In this document: positions 12,601 through 23,621 of the stretch, piece by piece
Layout: each line of letters begins with the position of its first letter
How positions within the stretch are numbered: the first letter of the stretch is position 1
Assembly: GCA_037953745.1 (NCBI GenBank)
Contig: JBAKBP010004269.1
Location: 1 to 64,000, forward strand
From: Lithodes maja
Taxonomy: Eukaryota; Arthropoda; Malacostraca; Decapoda; Lithodidae
DNA length: 64,000 bases
Direction of reading: 5' to 3'
The notes under the pieces: generated by a model
What the model was told of the DNA's origin: nothing
Databases searched by the model: none
What the model saw: the letters and a program-made list of their open reading frames with translations, nothing else
Made by a program: the position numbers and the translations under genes

Positions 12601-15600
12601 AAGAAGGCCGGGTGACCTTGTTGGAGTCAAGGAGTCTGTGTGTTCTGTGTAGCTATATAACTCCATCAAGAAGGCCGGGTGACCCTGTTGGAGTCAAATA
12701 GTCTGTGTGTTCTGTGTAGCTATATAACTCCATCAAGAAGGCCAGGTGACCTTGTTGGAGTCAAGGAGTCTGTGTGTTCTGTGTAGCTATATAACTCCAT
12801 CAAGAAGGCCAGGTGACCTTGTTGGAGTCATGGAGTCTGTGTGTTCTGTGTAGCTTTATAACTTCATCAAGAAAGCCGGGTGACCTTGTTGGGGTCAAGG
12901 AGTCTGTGTGTTCTGTGTAGCTATATAACTCCATCAAGAAGGCCGGGTGACCTTGTTGGAGTCAAGGAGTCTGTGTGTTCTGTGTAGCTATATAACTCCA
13001 TCAAGAAAACCGGGTGACCTTGTTGGGGTCAAGAAGTCTGTGTGTTCTGTGTAGCTATATAACTCCATCAAGAAGGCCGGGTGACCATGTTGAAGTCAAG
13101 GAGTCTGTGTGTTCTGTGTAGCTATATAACTCCATCAATAAGGCTGGGAGACCTTGTTGGAGTCAAGGAGTCTGCGTGTTCTGTGTAGGTATATAACTCC
13201 ATCAAGAAGGCTGGGTGACCTTGTTGGAGTCAAGGAGTCTGTGTGTTCTGTGAAGCTATATAACTACATCAAGAAGGCCGGGTGACCTTGTTGGAGTCAA
13301 GGAGTCGGTGTGTTCTGTGTAGCTATATAACTCCATCAAGAAGGCCGGGTGACCCTGTTGGTGTCAAATAGTCTGTGTGTTGTGTGTAGCTATATAACTC
13401 CATCAAGAAGGCCGGGTGACCTTGTTGGAGTCAAGAAGTCTGTGTGTTCTGTGTAGCTATATAACTCCATCAAGAAGGCCAGGTGACCTTGTTGGAGTCA
13501 AGGAGTCTGTGTGTTCTGTGTAGCTATGTAACTCCATCAAGAAGGCCGGGTGACCTTGTTGGAGTCAAGGAGTCTGTGTGTTCTGTGTAGCTATATAACT
13601 GCATCAAGAAGGCGGGGTGGCCTTGTTGGAGTCAAGGAGTCTGTGTGTTCTGTGTAGCTATATAACTCCATCAAGAAGGCCTGGTGACCATGTTGGAGTC
13701 AAGGAGTCTGTGTGTTCTTTGTAGCTATATAACTCCATCAAGAAGGCCGGGTGACGATGTTGGAGTCAAGGAGTCTGTGTGTTCTGTGTAGCTATATAAC
13801 TCCATCAAGATGGCCAGGTGACCATGTTGGAGTCAAGGAGTCTGTGTGTTCTGTGTAGCTATATAACTCCATCAAGAAGGCCGGGTGACCATGTTGGAGT
13901 CAAGGAGTCTGTGTGTTCTGTGTAGCTATATAACTCCATCAAGAAGGCCGGGTGACCTTGTTGGAGTCAAGGAGTCTGTGTGTTCTGTGTAGTTATATAA
14001 CTCCATCAAGAAGGCCGGGTGACCATGTTGGAGTCAAGGAGTCTGTGTGTTCTGTGTAGCTATGTAACTCCATCAAGAAGGCCGGGTGACCTTGTTGGAG
14101 TCAAGGAGTCTGTGTGTTCTGTGTAGCTATATAACTCCATCAAGAAGGCCGGGTGACCATGTTGGAGTCAACGAGTCTGTGTGTTCTGTGTTGCTATATA
14201 ACTCCATCAAGAAGGCCAGGTGACCATGTTGGAGTCAAGGAGTCTGTGTGTTCTGTGTAGCTTTATAACTCCATCAAGAAGGCTGGGTGACCTTGTTGGA
14301 GTCAAGGATCCTGTGTGTTCTGTGTAGCTATATAACTCCATCAAGAAGGCCGGGTGACCTTGTTGGAGTCAAGGAGTCTGTGTGTTCTGTGTAGCTATAT
14401 AACTCCATCAAGAAGGCCGGTGACCTTGTTGGAGTCAAGGAGTCAGTGTGTTCTGTGTAGCTATATAACTCCATCAAGAAGGCCGGGTGACCATGTTGGA
14501 GTCAAGGAGTCTGTGTGTTCTGTGTAGCTATATAACTCCATCAAGAAAGCCGGGTGACCATGTTGGAGTCAAGGAGTCTGTGTGTTCTGTGTAGATTTAT
14601 AACTCCATCAAGATGGCTGGGTGATCTTGTTGGAGTCAAGGATCCTGTGTGTTCTGTGTAGCTATATAACTCCATCAGGAAGGCCGGGTGACCATGTTGG
14701 AGTCAAGAAGTCTGTGTGTTCTGTGTAGCTATATAACTCCATCAAGAAGGCCGGGTGACCTTGTTGGAGTCAAGGAGTCTGTGTGTTCTGTGTAGCTATA
14801 TAACTCCATCAAGAAGGCCGGGTCACCATGTTGGAGTCAAGGAGTCTGTGTGTTCTGTGTAGGTATATAACTCCATCAAGAAGGCCGGGTGACCTTGTTG
14901 GAGTCAAGGAGTCTGTGTGTTCTGTGTAGCTATATAACTCCATCAAGAAGGCCGGGTGACCATGTTGGATTCAAGGAGTCTATGTGTTCTGTGTAGCTAT
15001 GTAACTCCATCAAGAAGGCCGGGTGACCATGTTGGAGTCAAGGAGTCTGTGTGTTCTGTGTAGCTATAAAACTCCATCAAGAAGGCCGGGTGACCATGTT
15101 GGAGTCAAGGAGTCTGTGCGTTCTGTGTAGCTATGTAACTCCATCAAGATGGCCGGGTGACATTGTTGGAGTCAAGGAGTCTGTGTGTTCTGTGTAGCTA
15201 TATAACTCCATCAAGAAGGCCGGGTGACCATGTTGGAGTCAAGGAGTCTGTATGTTCTGTGTAGATATATAACTCCATCAAGAAGGCCGGGTGACCTTGT
15301 TGGAGTCAAGGAGTCTGTGTGTTCTGTGTAGCTATATAACTCCATCAAAAAGGCCGGGTGACCTTGTTGGAGTCAAGGAGTCTGTGTGTTCTGTGTAGTT
15401 ATATAACTCAATCAAGAAGGCCGGGTGACCATGTTGGAGTCAAGGAGTCTGTGTGTTCTGTGTAGCTTTATAACTCCATCAAGAAGGCCGGGTGACCTTG
15501 TTGGAGTCAAGGAGTCAGTGTGTGCTGTGTAGCTATATAACTCCATCAAGAAGGCTGGGTGACCTTGTTGGAGTCAAGGAGTCTGTGTGTTCTGTGTAGC

Positions 15601-16474
15601 TATATAACTCCATCAAGACGGCCGGGAGACCTTGTTGGAGTCAAGGAGTCTCTGTGTTCTGTGTAGCTATATAACTCCATCAAGAAGGCCGGGTGACCTT
15701 GTTGGAGTCAAGGAGTCTGTGTGTTCTGTGTAGCTATATAACTCCATCAAGAAGGCCGGGTGACCTTGTTGGAGTCAAGAAGTCTGTGTGTTCTGTGTAG
15801 CTATATAACTCCATCAAGAAGGCCAGGTGACCTTGTTGGAGTCAAGGAGTCTGTGTGTTCTGTGTAGCTATATAACTCCATCAAGAAGGCCGGGTGATCT
15901 TGTTGGAGTCAAGGAGTCTGTGTGTTCTGTGTAGCTATGTAACTCCATCAAGAAGGTCGGGTGACCTTGTTGGAGTCAAGGAGTCTCTGTGTTCTGTGTA
16001 GCTATATAACTGCATCAAGAAGGTCGGGTGACCTTGTTGGAGTCAAGGAGTCTGTGTGTTCTGTGTAGCTATATAACTCCATCAAGAAAGCCGGGTGACC
16101 TTTTTGGAGTCGAGGAGTCTGTGTGTTCTGTGTAGCTATATAACTCCATCAAGAAGGCTGGGTGACCTTGTTGGAGTCAAGGAGTCTGTGTGTTCTGTGT
16201 AGCTATATAACTCCATCAAGAAGGCCGGGTGACTTTGTTGGAGTCAAAGAGTCTATGTGTTCTGTGTAGCTATATAACTCCATCAAGAAGGCCTGGTGAC
16301 CTTGTTGGAGTCAAGGAGTCTGTGTGTTCTGTGTAGCTATATAACTCCATCAAGAAGGCCGGGTGACCCTGTTGGAGTCAAATAGTCTGTGTGTTCTGTG
16401 TAGCTATATAACTCCATCAAGAAGGCCAGGTGACCTTGTTGGAGTCAAGGAGTCTGTGTGTTCTGTGTAGCTAT
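9640..16474. repeat. Large internal duplication of the satellite (about 3.7-3.95 kb, 55-59 units)
   Basis: Variant strings recur with offsets that are close multiples of 67. The marker GGCGGGGTGG is at 9658 and again at 13611 (3953 bp, 59 units). GATGGCTG is at 10794 and 14612 (about 57 units). The GTCAAATAG unit is near 12696 and 16380 (about 55 units). The shrinking offset implies loss of a few monomers within one copy. The homology continues across the A1 insertion: satellite at 25706 onward continues the string seen uninterrupted from 12789. A1 therefore entered after the duplication. Confidence 0.75.
16471..16474. repeat. Target site duplication of A1, left copy (CTAT)
   Basis: CTAT lies immediately before the 5' LTR and is repeated immediately after the 3' LTR at 25706-25709. 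In the undisturbed satellite it occurs once, within GTAGCTATATAAC. Confidence 0.92.
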
Positions 16475-18278
16475 TGTGACGCACCCAGTGCGTAGCAACG
16501 TAACCTGATTGTACTCCTTGGTACTCCACTGTACCGTCACGGACCGTGTACCATGCTGGCTGCTTATATTGAGTGTGACAACGTATAACTATGTTCTTTG
16601 TATCTCTGCAAAGGTCTCGTCATTTGCTAACCAGTGGTGGGTTTTGTTTTAAGCCATGTCGAGACCTTCCATTTAATATGTAGTATCAATAGAGAAGTTG
16701 ATAGATAAGACAGTGGGAATTCAGAGAGAGAGAGTGAGTTAGACTTCAGAGCGAGAGGGTAGCGGTGCGCCACGCTGCCGGGGGGGTGGTTGCCAGACGT
16801 ATGGACCGGTTGGCAGCCCTGCGCTTATAGCTAGGTGCGACAGGGTTGGTAGTACATTGCCGCCTGCCTATGCTGTCTGGGCTGCCCATGTTGTCGTACA
16901 GCACATTGCCTGGAGGCTCGCTGTGTGCTCTATGACCAGGTTGCCTAGAACCTTTGAGCTTCTAACATCCCTTGCCCTCTCTCCCAATTTCTCACCGTTG
17001 CACTCTTTCTCTCTGACGACATTACTCTCATTTCATTCTTCTCTCTATTTAAATGCATACCCTTCCCTTGAGGTCCTAAAGGAGTTTCAGCACTCACCTC
17101 TCGTATTACTCTTAGGACAAGCATATATTTACATGTATTAGATTTAAGGGGTTAATGTGAACAGCGATCTTCTTGATGAGGATAGTTGGTGAACGTTCTA
17201 CATGTTCACGAGTTATATGCCCAGCTCATCATCCAATTTGTGACTAGACTAGTGCCATGTGTAAGAGCCCGACCATGCCCAGGAGTTGTCTGTAGAGGGG
17301 CGAGGACTTAGCCTTGATTTGCCTACCGAGCCAGGAGCGAGTGTAGTACCAGAGACTACAGCTCGCTCGTAGTGCCGGTATAGTAGAGTAACGTAATTTA
17401 TCTGTCCTTGTGTTCTCTGCAGTCTTTTCCTGGGTTCTCGCTTTCGGTGCTGGGACTCGTTGTTCCTGTGACTTGGCCTGCTAGCTAGAACACATGGGGA
17501 TGATGAGTGGGTGATATCTTTATTTTACTATGCATTGCAGCTCTCTTTAAGTTTATGTATGTAACACTTTACAGTACACATTACTCACACACAAGACAAC
17601 ACTATTAATACTTTCATGTATCAATTAACTGCACTGTCGTTTTGCTGCTGTGTCCGGAGTTCTGTTGCGTAGGGCGCATACGGACTCAGAGGGGAGACAG
17701 AGTGAGAGAAGCGAAGTAGCCTATGCGGTAGTAGGCTACCGGCGCAGTACTGTTGCCTGCAACCTTTTAGTTATTCCAAGTATAGATTCATTATTACAAT
17801 AAGTGACTACTATTTATGTTCCTTCCATGTGTATTATTAGGTATCTACTGGATCATGAACATCTTGTATGCTACATGCTAGTGCATGTTAGTAGGGGACA
17901 GTTATTCTAGTGCACGCGCTTTCAAATAGGCGTGTACATTTGTCATTTAGCATTTCACTGTCATACCTTTAGCCTGCTTCTATTCTACATTATTAGAGGC
18001 TTAATATTAACGTAGTTTCTTGAGTATTGCATTTCTTTATTAATAACGTAACCTATAAATGTCTGAGGGAGTTTAGCCTCATAGCCTACCCCTGTTGTAC
18101 ACTTTCGCCGAGTTAAGGTACCTCGTTACCATAGACGATAACTCTGTAGGGCGTTGGTGCTTTTGTTGTCTGGAGCATATAGTATTTGGGACTGGAATCG
18201 AGCGTGTCGTTGTCACATAAGCCATTTCTGTCCTACGATCAAGAATCCCGAATATATATTGCCGATCCAGCCGTAACA
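16475..18278 (+). repeat. A1 5' LTR
   Basis: It is bounded by TGTGACGCACCC at the start and CCGTAACA at the end (TG...CA) and matches 23902-25705 almost perfectly. A GA-rich stretch near 16720-16750 and a TATTTAAA box at 17046-17053 could be promoter elements, but the start site is not established. A short GC-rich segment at 16526-16560 varies strongly between A-type copies. Small frames in it, such as one of 94 codons at 16857-17141, recur only with the LTR and are not credible genes. Confidence 0.95.
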
Positions 18279-18281
18279 AAA

Positions 18282-18293
18282 TGGCGACCTTGC
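18282..18293 (+). promoter_or_regulatory. A1 primer-binding site
   Basis: TGGCGACCTTGC begins three bases after the LTR end. The position and the TGG start fit a tRNA primer site. The same core is used by the B-type elements, which suggests a shared primer tRNA. Confidence 0.78.
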
Positions 18294-18521
18294 ACAAGAT
18301 TCAGTAGTATCCTATCACATGTTTTTTGGAGAACTATTCTATGCTACCTAGTAGAGCTGGCTAGAATTTTCTTGCATATTGGAGGAATTTTTATTGTGTC
18401 ATTATTGTATTGGTGTACTTGCAGATTGTTTCGTTGGGGGTGTCTAGAGTAGAGTCATTCAAGCATCTTTAACATTTTGTGAGTCGAGACTGCAATTAGT
18501 AATAAGCACTTCTTTTTTTTT

Positions 18522-21500
18522 ATGAACAGCAATTGTATAACCAGCACTATGTCTAATGACTCATCATTTACGGGGGAGGATAACACGGTACAGCCTAGTA
18601 ACCAGCAAGTACAACAGATGTTTAGGGAGGGGAGTGTTATAAGTGGAGAGAGGGATGCCCGGGCATTTTTGCAGACACCTTTGACCGAACAGCGCCTGCA
18701 GGCTATTGATTGTTACGGTCTTCGCTGTTTAGCCACGGTTTTGGGGCGGGACTGTCCTGACAGTTGGCCCAAGAAGAATTTGGTGGCATGTTTGTTGGGT
18801 GATGGCGATGGGGCGGTGGGTGGAGTGGGGTCTTGGGGGGTTCCCTCCAAGCCTCCATTCCACTCTACCCCTGAGCTGGGCCCTCAGCCAGCGAGTCTTA
18901 GCACGATGCAGCAGGAGGGTTCTCAAGGGCAAGCTGGCTTACCCGTAAACACGTCTCGGTGTGGATCCCCCATTTTGTGCTCTCCCCCCCCAGGCCTGTC
19001 TCCTGAGATGTTATTTCAGCTAGAACTAGCTAAGTTTAAGCTGCAGGAGACTCAGATACAACAGGCTAGTATAGAACGCATAGAGGTTGCTAGAATCCAA
19101 GCCAATCAGGATGCAACCAGGTACCAGGCTGAAATGGATGTCGAGAAGTCTAGAGTAGAGACCACGGGGCGTCATCTCGGTGGTGGGCACTGGGTTACAG
19201 ACTCACTTTCGCATTTAATTAAGTTAGTACCCGCATTTGATGAGACAGCAGTGACTGAGTTTTTTGCTCGTTTCGAAAAGAAGTGTCGTGAGTATGACTG
19301 GCCGGAGGTTAAATGGGCAGCATTAGTTTCATCACGTCTAGTGGGTAAGGGGTTGAAAGCCTACGATGCACTGTCACTGGACGAGAGTGTAGTGTATGGA
19401 CTGGTGAAGGAGGCTGTGCTCCGGGCCTACGAACTGCAACCCGAAACTTATAGATTGAAGTTCCGTGGCGTGAATAAGAAGAGCGATGTCAGTTTTATGG
19501 AGCACGCACGGGACTTAACAGATGCATGTAATAACTGGTTTCGGTCCGAGCACGCAGAGTCGGCTGAGGAAATTAAGCAACTTTTCTATCTGGAACAGTT
19601 TTACCAATGTACTGGAACCGATCTAACGCTGAACATTAAGGAAAAATGTCCCAAGACAGTAGAGGAGGCTGCCAAGATGGCAGACCTCAGATTATCATTG
19701 ATTCGTGGTTGCGGTGCCGCTCAGAGGGCTGAGTCAGGGCAGAAGGGGCGCTATACCCCACCCACCAGAGTTTTCGATAATAACAAATCCTATGACACAC
19801 ATAACCACACTAAATGCATTGCACCTAATAACACCTACAAACACAAGCCTCTCCCGTTTACTAAAGGTCAGGCCCCTTCTTCGCCCGCACAAGGGAAGAA
19901 GCCCATTGGGGATGTGAAATGTTACAAATGTCAGAAGCTAGGCCATTATTCACGTGAGTGCCCTAGTAACACTCCCGCTAAGCCGGTGTCATTGGTTCAC
20001 AGTATCGGTGTGTCTCTGAAGGCTGCAGCAACTGCCCGGGGTAGGTTGTCAGCAGCTGAGGCACACGCGGTAAAGAAGTGTACGGAAGGCTCGACACCTG
20101 TCCGGGACACTTTCTGTGGCCATCGGGGGCACGGGTTTGTGAGCTGGGGGAGTGAACTACGGAGGGTTGACTTGCTGAGGGATACGGGGGCTTCGCAAAC
20201 TTTGTTGAGGAACTTCACAGGGAAACCGATAAATGCGGCCAGAGTTGTTGTGGTGCAGGGTATAAATGCTACGAGGTCATACCCACTTGTGAGGTTGGAG
20301 TTGAGAGTGGGAGAGGTGTGCAGGGAGCTGGATGTAGGGATCGTTGAGTGTTTGCCAGTTGAGGGCGTCGACCTTCTTCTCGGCAACGACTTTGCGGTGC
20401 CCACTTCCGGGACTCCACCCTTAGTCGTTGCCGAGAGGGCGGCCGACGTGGATGGTGAGAATCGGGAATGGGTTGGGAGGTGCCAACAGGATGAGATGGC
20501 CTGTGTGGTAACCCGATCTCGCTCTGCGGCTCCTGCACAGCCTAGCACTCAACCTCGGGGACAGTGGAGGAAGGATCAGGAGAAGGTTGCTAAGGGCAGG
20601 AAAAGGGACATTGATTCTGCTGCACTTCTCGGTGATTCGGTACTTGGACCTATAATAAACACGGGAGTTGACTCTGGCCCAGATATGGTGTGTAACAAGG
20701 CAGAGTTGGGTAAGACTTCGCGTGAGGCAAGAGCTGTAGCGAGAGCCACTAAGGCAGTAGAGCCTACTAGCCGGGGTAATGTCTTATTACAAAACCATCT
20801 TGATGCATTGACGCCCAGGGACATTAGTGAGCAGCAGCTGCAAGACGCTAGCCTAGCTCGTTATAGCAATGGTGCCATAGAGTTGGAGGAAGATGGGGAT
20901 GCGAAGCCGGGAGATTTCTTTAGGCTCAACAGGATATTGTACCGCAGATTTCTAGACCCCAAATCGAAGTGGGAGGGCGGTGCGAGGGTAGTAGACCAGG
21001 TGGTTGTTCCAAATAAGTATGGAGAGTCCTTATTGTGTCTGGCGCATGATGTGCCGGTGGCGGGTCATTTGGGGGTAACAAAAACATTGGCGGCATTGGG
21101 CCGGGTTTTCTGGTGGCCTGGGGTCAAGGCTGATGTCTGTGCATGGGTGGCTGGGTGTGCGACCTGCCAGACAACGGGGAAGCCTAACCAGACAATCCCG
21201 AAGGCACCTTTGTTTCCCATACCTGTCACCGGGCCTCCGTTCAGCAAAGTTGTAGTAGATTTGGTTGGCCCTTTCCCGCCTACTAGTAGTGGCAATAAAT
21301 TCCTGTTGACAATCATGGATGTGGCTACGAGATACCCGGACGCATACCCCATGAGAAACGGCTCGGCAAAGGCAGTTGTTAAAAACTTATTATTGTTCTG
21401 TTCCCGTTATGGATTTCCACGTGAGGTGCAGTCAGACCAGGGGAGCAATTTTACATCCAAATTGTTCAAGCAAACCCTTCAGTTGCACGGTATATGTTCT

Positions 21501-23621
21501 GTAGTGTCGTCAGCCTACCATCCCGAGAGTCAGGGAGTCTTGGAGCGGTGGCACTCGACCCTGAAGAGTATGCTACGCTGTTACTGTGCAGAACATGACA
21601 CTGATTGGGATTTGGGTCTGCCGTATGTTCTGTTCGCTGCACGTGAAGTCCCAGGAGAGAGCCTGGGGTTCAGTCCAAATCAACTAGTCTTTGGCCATAA
21701 TGTGAGAGGACCTTTAAGTATGGTGAAAGAGATCTGGGAGGGCGAAGAGAAGCCGGGGTCTGTACTTAAATATATCCTTGAGAGCCGGGAGAGACTTATA
21801 GGTTGCATGGCAGCGGCAGGTAATAACTTGGTTAATGCACAGGCGGTCATGAAGCACCAGTATGACGCCAAGGTGAAGCTTCGGGAGTTTTCGGTGGGTC
21901 AGGAGGTAATGTTGCTTTTACCTTTGCCTGGACACCCCCTTTCTGCCAAGTTTATTGGGCCGTATGTGGTGGCTAAGAAACTGTCCGACCTTGATTATCT
22001 CGTTGCAACACCTGACCGTAGGAAAAAACATCAGTTATGTCATGTTAACCTCATGAAAGAGTATGTGAGACGCCCCTCAGAGCCTCTCACTGTCCCTGTG
22101 CTGGCCTGCAGCGGCCAGGGTGGAGAAGGAGGTGGGGACAGTCATGCTGCTGAGGAGGATAGCTGGGACTGTGTCATTTCCGCGGAACAGTGGGCGGGGA
22201 ATACTGAACAAGAGGCTAGGCAAGCTGTAAGTCACCTGCCTGAGCACCAGGGTGCTGCTGTCCTAGGCCTGTTCAGGTCATACCCCTCTGTTTTCGCCGA
22301 ACACCCAGGTCTCACTACTCAGGTAACGCACGACGTGGACGTCGGTGATAATGTGCCCTTCAAGTCAGTGCCCTACCGTGTGCCCCCGGTAAAGTTGCCA
22401 GCTTTACGGGAGGAGTTAAAGTACATGGTTGAGAGAGGGATGATCACTGAAGGTTATGTGAAGTGGACATCACCCGTCACGTTGCAGCCAAAACCTGACG
22501 GCAAGGTGCGGTTCTGCATAGATTTTCGTAGGCTAAATGGCTTGACCACTACCAACCCTTACCCTTTGCCTCGAGTTGACGACAGCGTGGACAAGATAGG
22601 GAATGCAAAGTACCTTACTAAAATTGATCTTGTAAAAGGCTACTGGCAAGTACCCCTGTCGGACCGAGCTAAGCAAGTTTGTGGTTTTGTGGTAGATGGC
22701 AAGACCTACCAATGTAACGTAATGCCTTATGGGCTTAAGAACGCACCTGCCACGTTTCAGAACCTGATGAACGATATTTGTGACGAAATCCCTAACTGCA
22801 CGGTCTACCTTGATGACGTGATAGTGTATGATGACAATTTTGAAAATCACCTAAGGCACTTAGAGACCCTGTTTGGGAAGTTGCACGATGCTGGGCTGGT
22901 GGTGAACCTGAGGAAGTGCGAGTTTGTAAAGGCTACTGTGCAGTATCTTGGCTTCGTGGTCGGGTTAGGCCGGGTGTGCCCCCCCCTGAGCAAGATACAG
23001 GCTATCAATATGTTTCCCAGGCCCACCACTAAGCGCCAGGTCATGCGGTTCCTAGGTATGATAGGCTATTATAGGCGCTTCATCCGGGGATACTCTACTG
23101 TCTTAGCACCGTTAACTGATCTACTGTCGAAGTCAGTGAAGTTCTGTTGGGCTGCGGAGTGTCAGAGGGCTTTCGACCTAGTCAAGCACCTGCTGTGTAC
23201 ACATCCGATTTTGAGAGCCCCAGACTTCTCCAGGAGTTTTCAGCTGGCGACTGATGCCAGCGGTGTGGGTGCCGGGGCAGTGTTACTGCAGACTGATTCC
23301 GAGGGCTTGGAACACCCAGTGAGCTTCTTTTCTCGCAAGTTTAATTCGGCACAAAGGAATTACTCGACTATAGAGAAGGAGCTTCTTGCTATCGTTTTGT
23401 CGCTCAAACATTTCGAAGTTTATGTTCCAGCCTACGGCCCGGTAGTGACGATTTATACGGACCATCATCCCTTGAAATTCCTAAATCAGTTTCACAATCG
23501 GAATATGCGGTTGACCAGGTGGTCCCTAATGCTCCAAGAGTATAATCTCAACATTCAGCATATTGCCGGGAGTGAGAACGTGATAGCAGATTGTCTATCA
23601 AGGGTTGATGATCCAGGATAG
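18522..23621 (+). CDS. Gag-Pol polyprotein of A1 (Gag-PR-INT-RT-RNase H, Gmr1 order)
   Basis: One uninterrupted 1699-residue frame should encode capsid and all enzymes of the element. Visible in order: a possible SAP-like region (about 55-92); a coiled coil (about 165-212); a capsid region whose part at about 339-390 resembles a SCAN domain; a CCHC zinc knuckle (C467, CX2CX4HX4C); aspartic protease DTGA (D554); integrase zinc finger (H842, H849, C879, C882) and core D913, D972, E1008 with DD35E spacing; a GPY-type module (about 1146); RT with D1369 and YLDD (1429-1432); RNase H with D1578 and a TDHH motif near 1647. Integrase before RT is the Ty1/copia order, while the RT is gypsy-like; this defines the Gmr1 group. 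The first ATG (18522) has a poor context. The second (18549, A at -3) aligns with the B1 start and may be the real one. No gag-pol frameshift or stop is present. Confidence 0.95.
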   Translation: MNSNCITSTMSNDSSFTGEDNTVQPSNQQVQQMFREGSVISGERDARAFLQTPLTEQRLQAIDCYGLRCLATVLGRDCPDSWPKKNLVACLLGDGDGAVGGVGSWGVPSKPPFHSTPELGPQPASLSTMQQEGSQGQAGLPVNTSRCGSPILCSPPPGLSPEMLFQLELAKFKLQETQIQQASIERIEVARIQANQDATRYQAEMDVEKSRVETTGRHLGGGHWVTDSLSHLIKLVPAFDETAVTEFFARFEKKCREYDWPEVKWAALVSSRLVGKGLKAYDALSLDESVVYGLVKEAVLRAYELQPETYRLKFRGVNKKSDVSFMEHARDLTDACNNWFRSEHAESAEEIKQLFYLEQFYQCTGTDLTLNIKEKCPKTVEEAAKMADLRLSLIRGCGAAQRAESGQKGRYTPPTRVFDNNKSYDTHNHTKCIAPNNTYKHKPLPFTKGQAPSSPAQGKKPIGDVKCYKCQKLGHYSRECPSNTPAKPVSLVHSIGVSLKAAATARGRLSAAEAHAVKKCTEGSTPVRDTFCGHRGHGFVSWGSELRRVDLLRDTGASQTLLRNFTGKPINAARVVVVQGINATRSYPLVRLELRVGEVCRELDVGIVECLPVEGVDLLLGNDFAVPTSGTPPLVVAERAADVDGENREWVGRCQQDEMACVVTRSRSAAPAQPSTQPRGQWRKDQEKVAKGRKRDIDSAALLGDSVLGPIINTGVDSGPDMVCNKAELGKTSREARAVARATKAVEPTSRGNVLLQNHLDALTPRDISEQQLQDASLARYSNGAIELEEDGDAKPGDFFRLNRILYRRFLDPKSKWEGGARVVDQVVVPNKYGESLLCLAHDVPVAGHLGVTKTLAALGRVFWWPGVKADVCAWVAGCATCQTTGKPNQTIPKAPLFPIPVTGPPFSKVVVDLVGPFPPTSSGNKFLLTIMDVATRYPDAYPMRNGSAKAVVKNLLLFCSRYGFPREVQSDQGSNFTSKLFKQTLQLHGICSVVSSAYHPESQGVLERWHSTLKSMLRCYCAEHDTDWDLGLPYVLFAAREVPGESLGFSPNQLVFGHNVRGPLSMVKEIWEGEEKPGSVLKYILESRERLIGCMAAAGNNLVNAQAVMKHQYDAKVKLREFSVGQEVMLLLPLPGHPLSAKFIGPYVVAKKLSDLDYLVATPDRRKKHQLCHVNLMKEYVRRPSEPLTVPVLACSGQGGEGGGDSHAAEEDSWDCVISAEQWAGNTEQEARQAVSHLPEHQGAAVLGLFRSYPSVFAEHPGLTTQVTHDVDVGDNVPFKSVPYRVPPVKLPALREELKYMVERGMITEGYVKWTSPVTLQPKPDGKVRFCIDFRRLNGLTTTNPYPLPRVDDSVDKIGNAKYLTKIDLVKGYWQVPLSDRAKQVCGFVVDGKTYQCNVMPYGLKNAPATFQNLMNDICDEIPNCTVYLDDVIVYDDNFENHLRHLETLFGKLHDAGLVVNLRKCEFVKATVQYLGFVVGLGRVCPPLSKIQAINMFPRPTTKRQVMRFLGMIGYYRRFIRGYSTVLAPLTDLLSKSVKFCWAAECQRAFDLVKHLLCTHPILRAPDFSRSFQLATDASGVGAGAVLLQTDSEGLEHPVSFFSRKFNSAQRNYSTIEKELLAIVLSLKHFEVYVPAYGPVVTIYTDHHPLKFLNQFHNRNMRLTRWSLMLQEYNLNIQHIAGSENVIADCLSRVDDPG

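Larger units (their letters stand above)
2021..16474. repeat. 67-bp satellite array, left block (about 216 units)
   Basis: This is a head-to-tail array of a 67-bp monomer. A consensus phase is CTATATAACTCCATCAAGAA, then GGCCGGGTGACCTTGTTGGA, then GTCAAGGAGTCTGTGTGTTC, then TGTGTAG. Each unit holds a TATATAA motif and an internal GGAGTC-AA-GGAGTC direct repeat. Units differ by point changes (for example ACCATG or ACCTTG, GGCCAGG, CTTTATAAC, TTGGGGTC) that recur at multiples of 67 bp and mark higher-order structure. The array is non-coding: 67 is not a multiple of three and stops occur in each frame. The left end abuts a B-type LTR and the right end is interrupted by A1. Confidence 0.98.

Noticed and set aside
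2021..16474. CRISPR-like or coding tandem repeat
   Set aside because: Units are contiguous 67-mers without spacers, the context is eukaryotic retrotransposons, and 67 bp repeats cannot keep a reading frame; each unit also brings stops.
16857..17141. 94-codon open frame in A-type LTRs (also at 24284, 30314, 37803)
   Set aside because: It is conserved only because the LTR itself is repeated. It contains low-complexity leucine/serine stretches, no domain and no sensible expression context.
22030..22200. Chromodomain after the A1 integrase that could explain satellite targeting
   Set aside because: The sequence after the GPY-type module is a Gly/Glu-rich linker leading into RT, with no chromodomain-like aromatic pattern.
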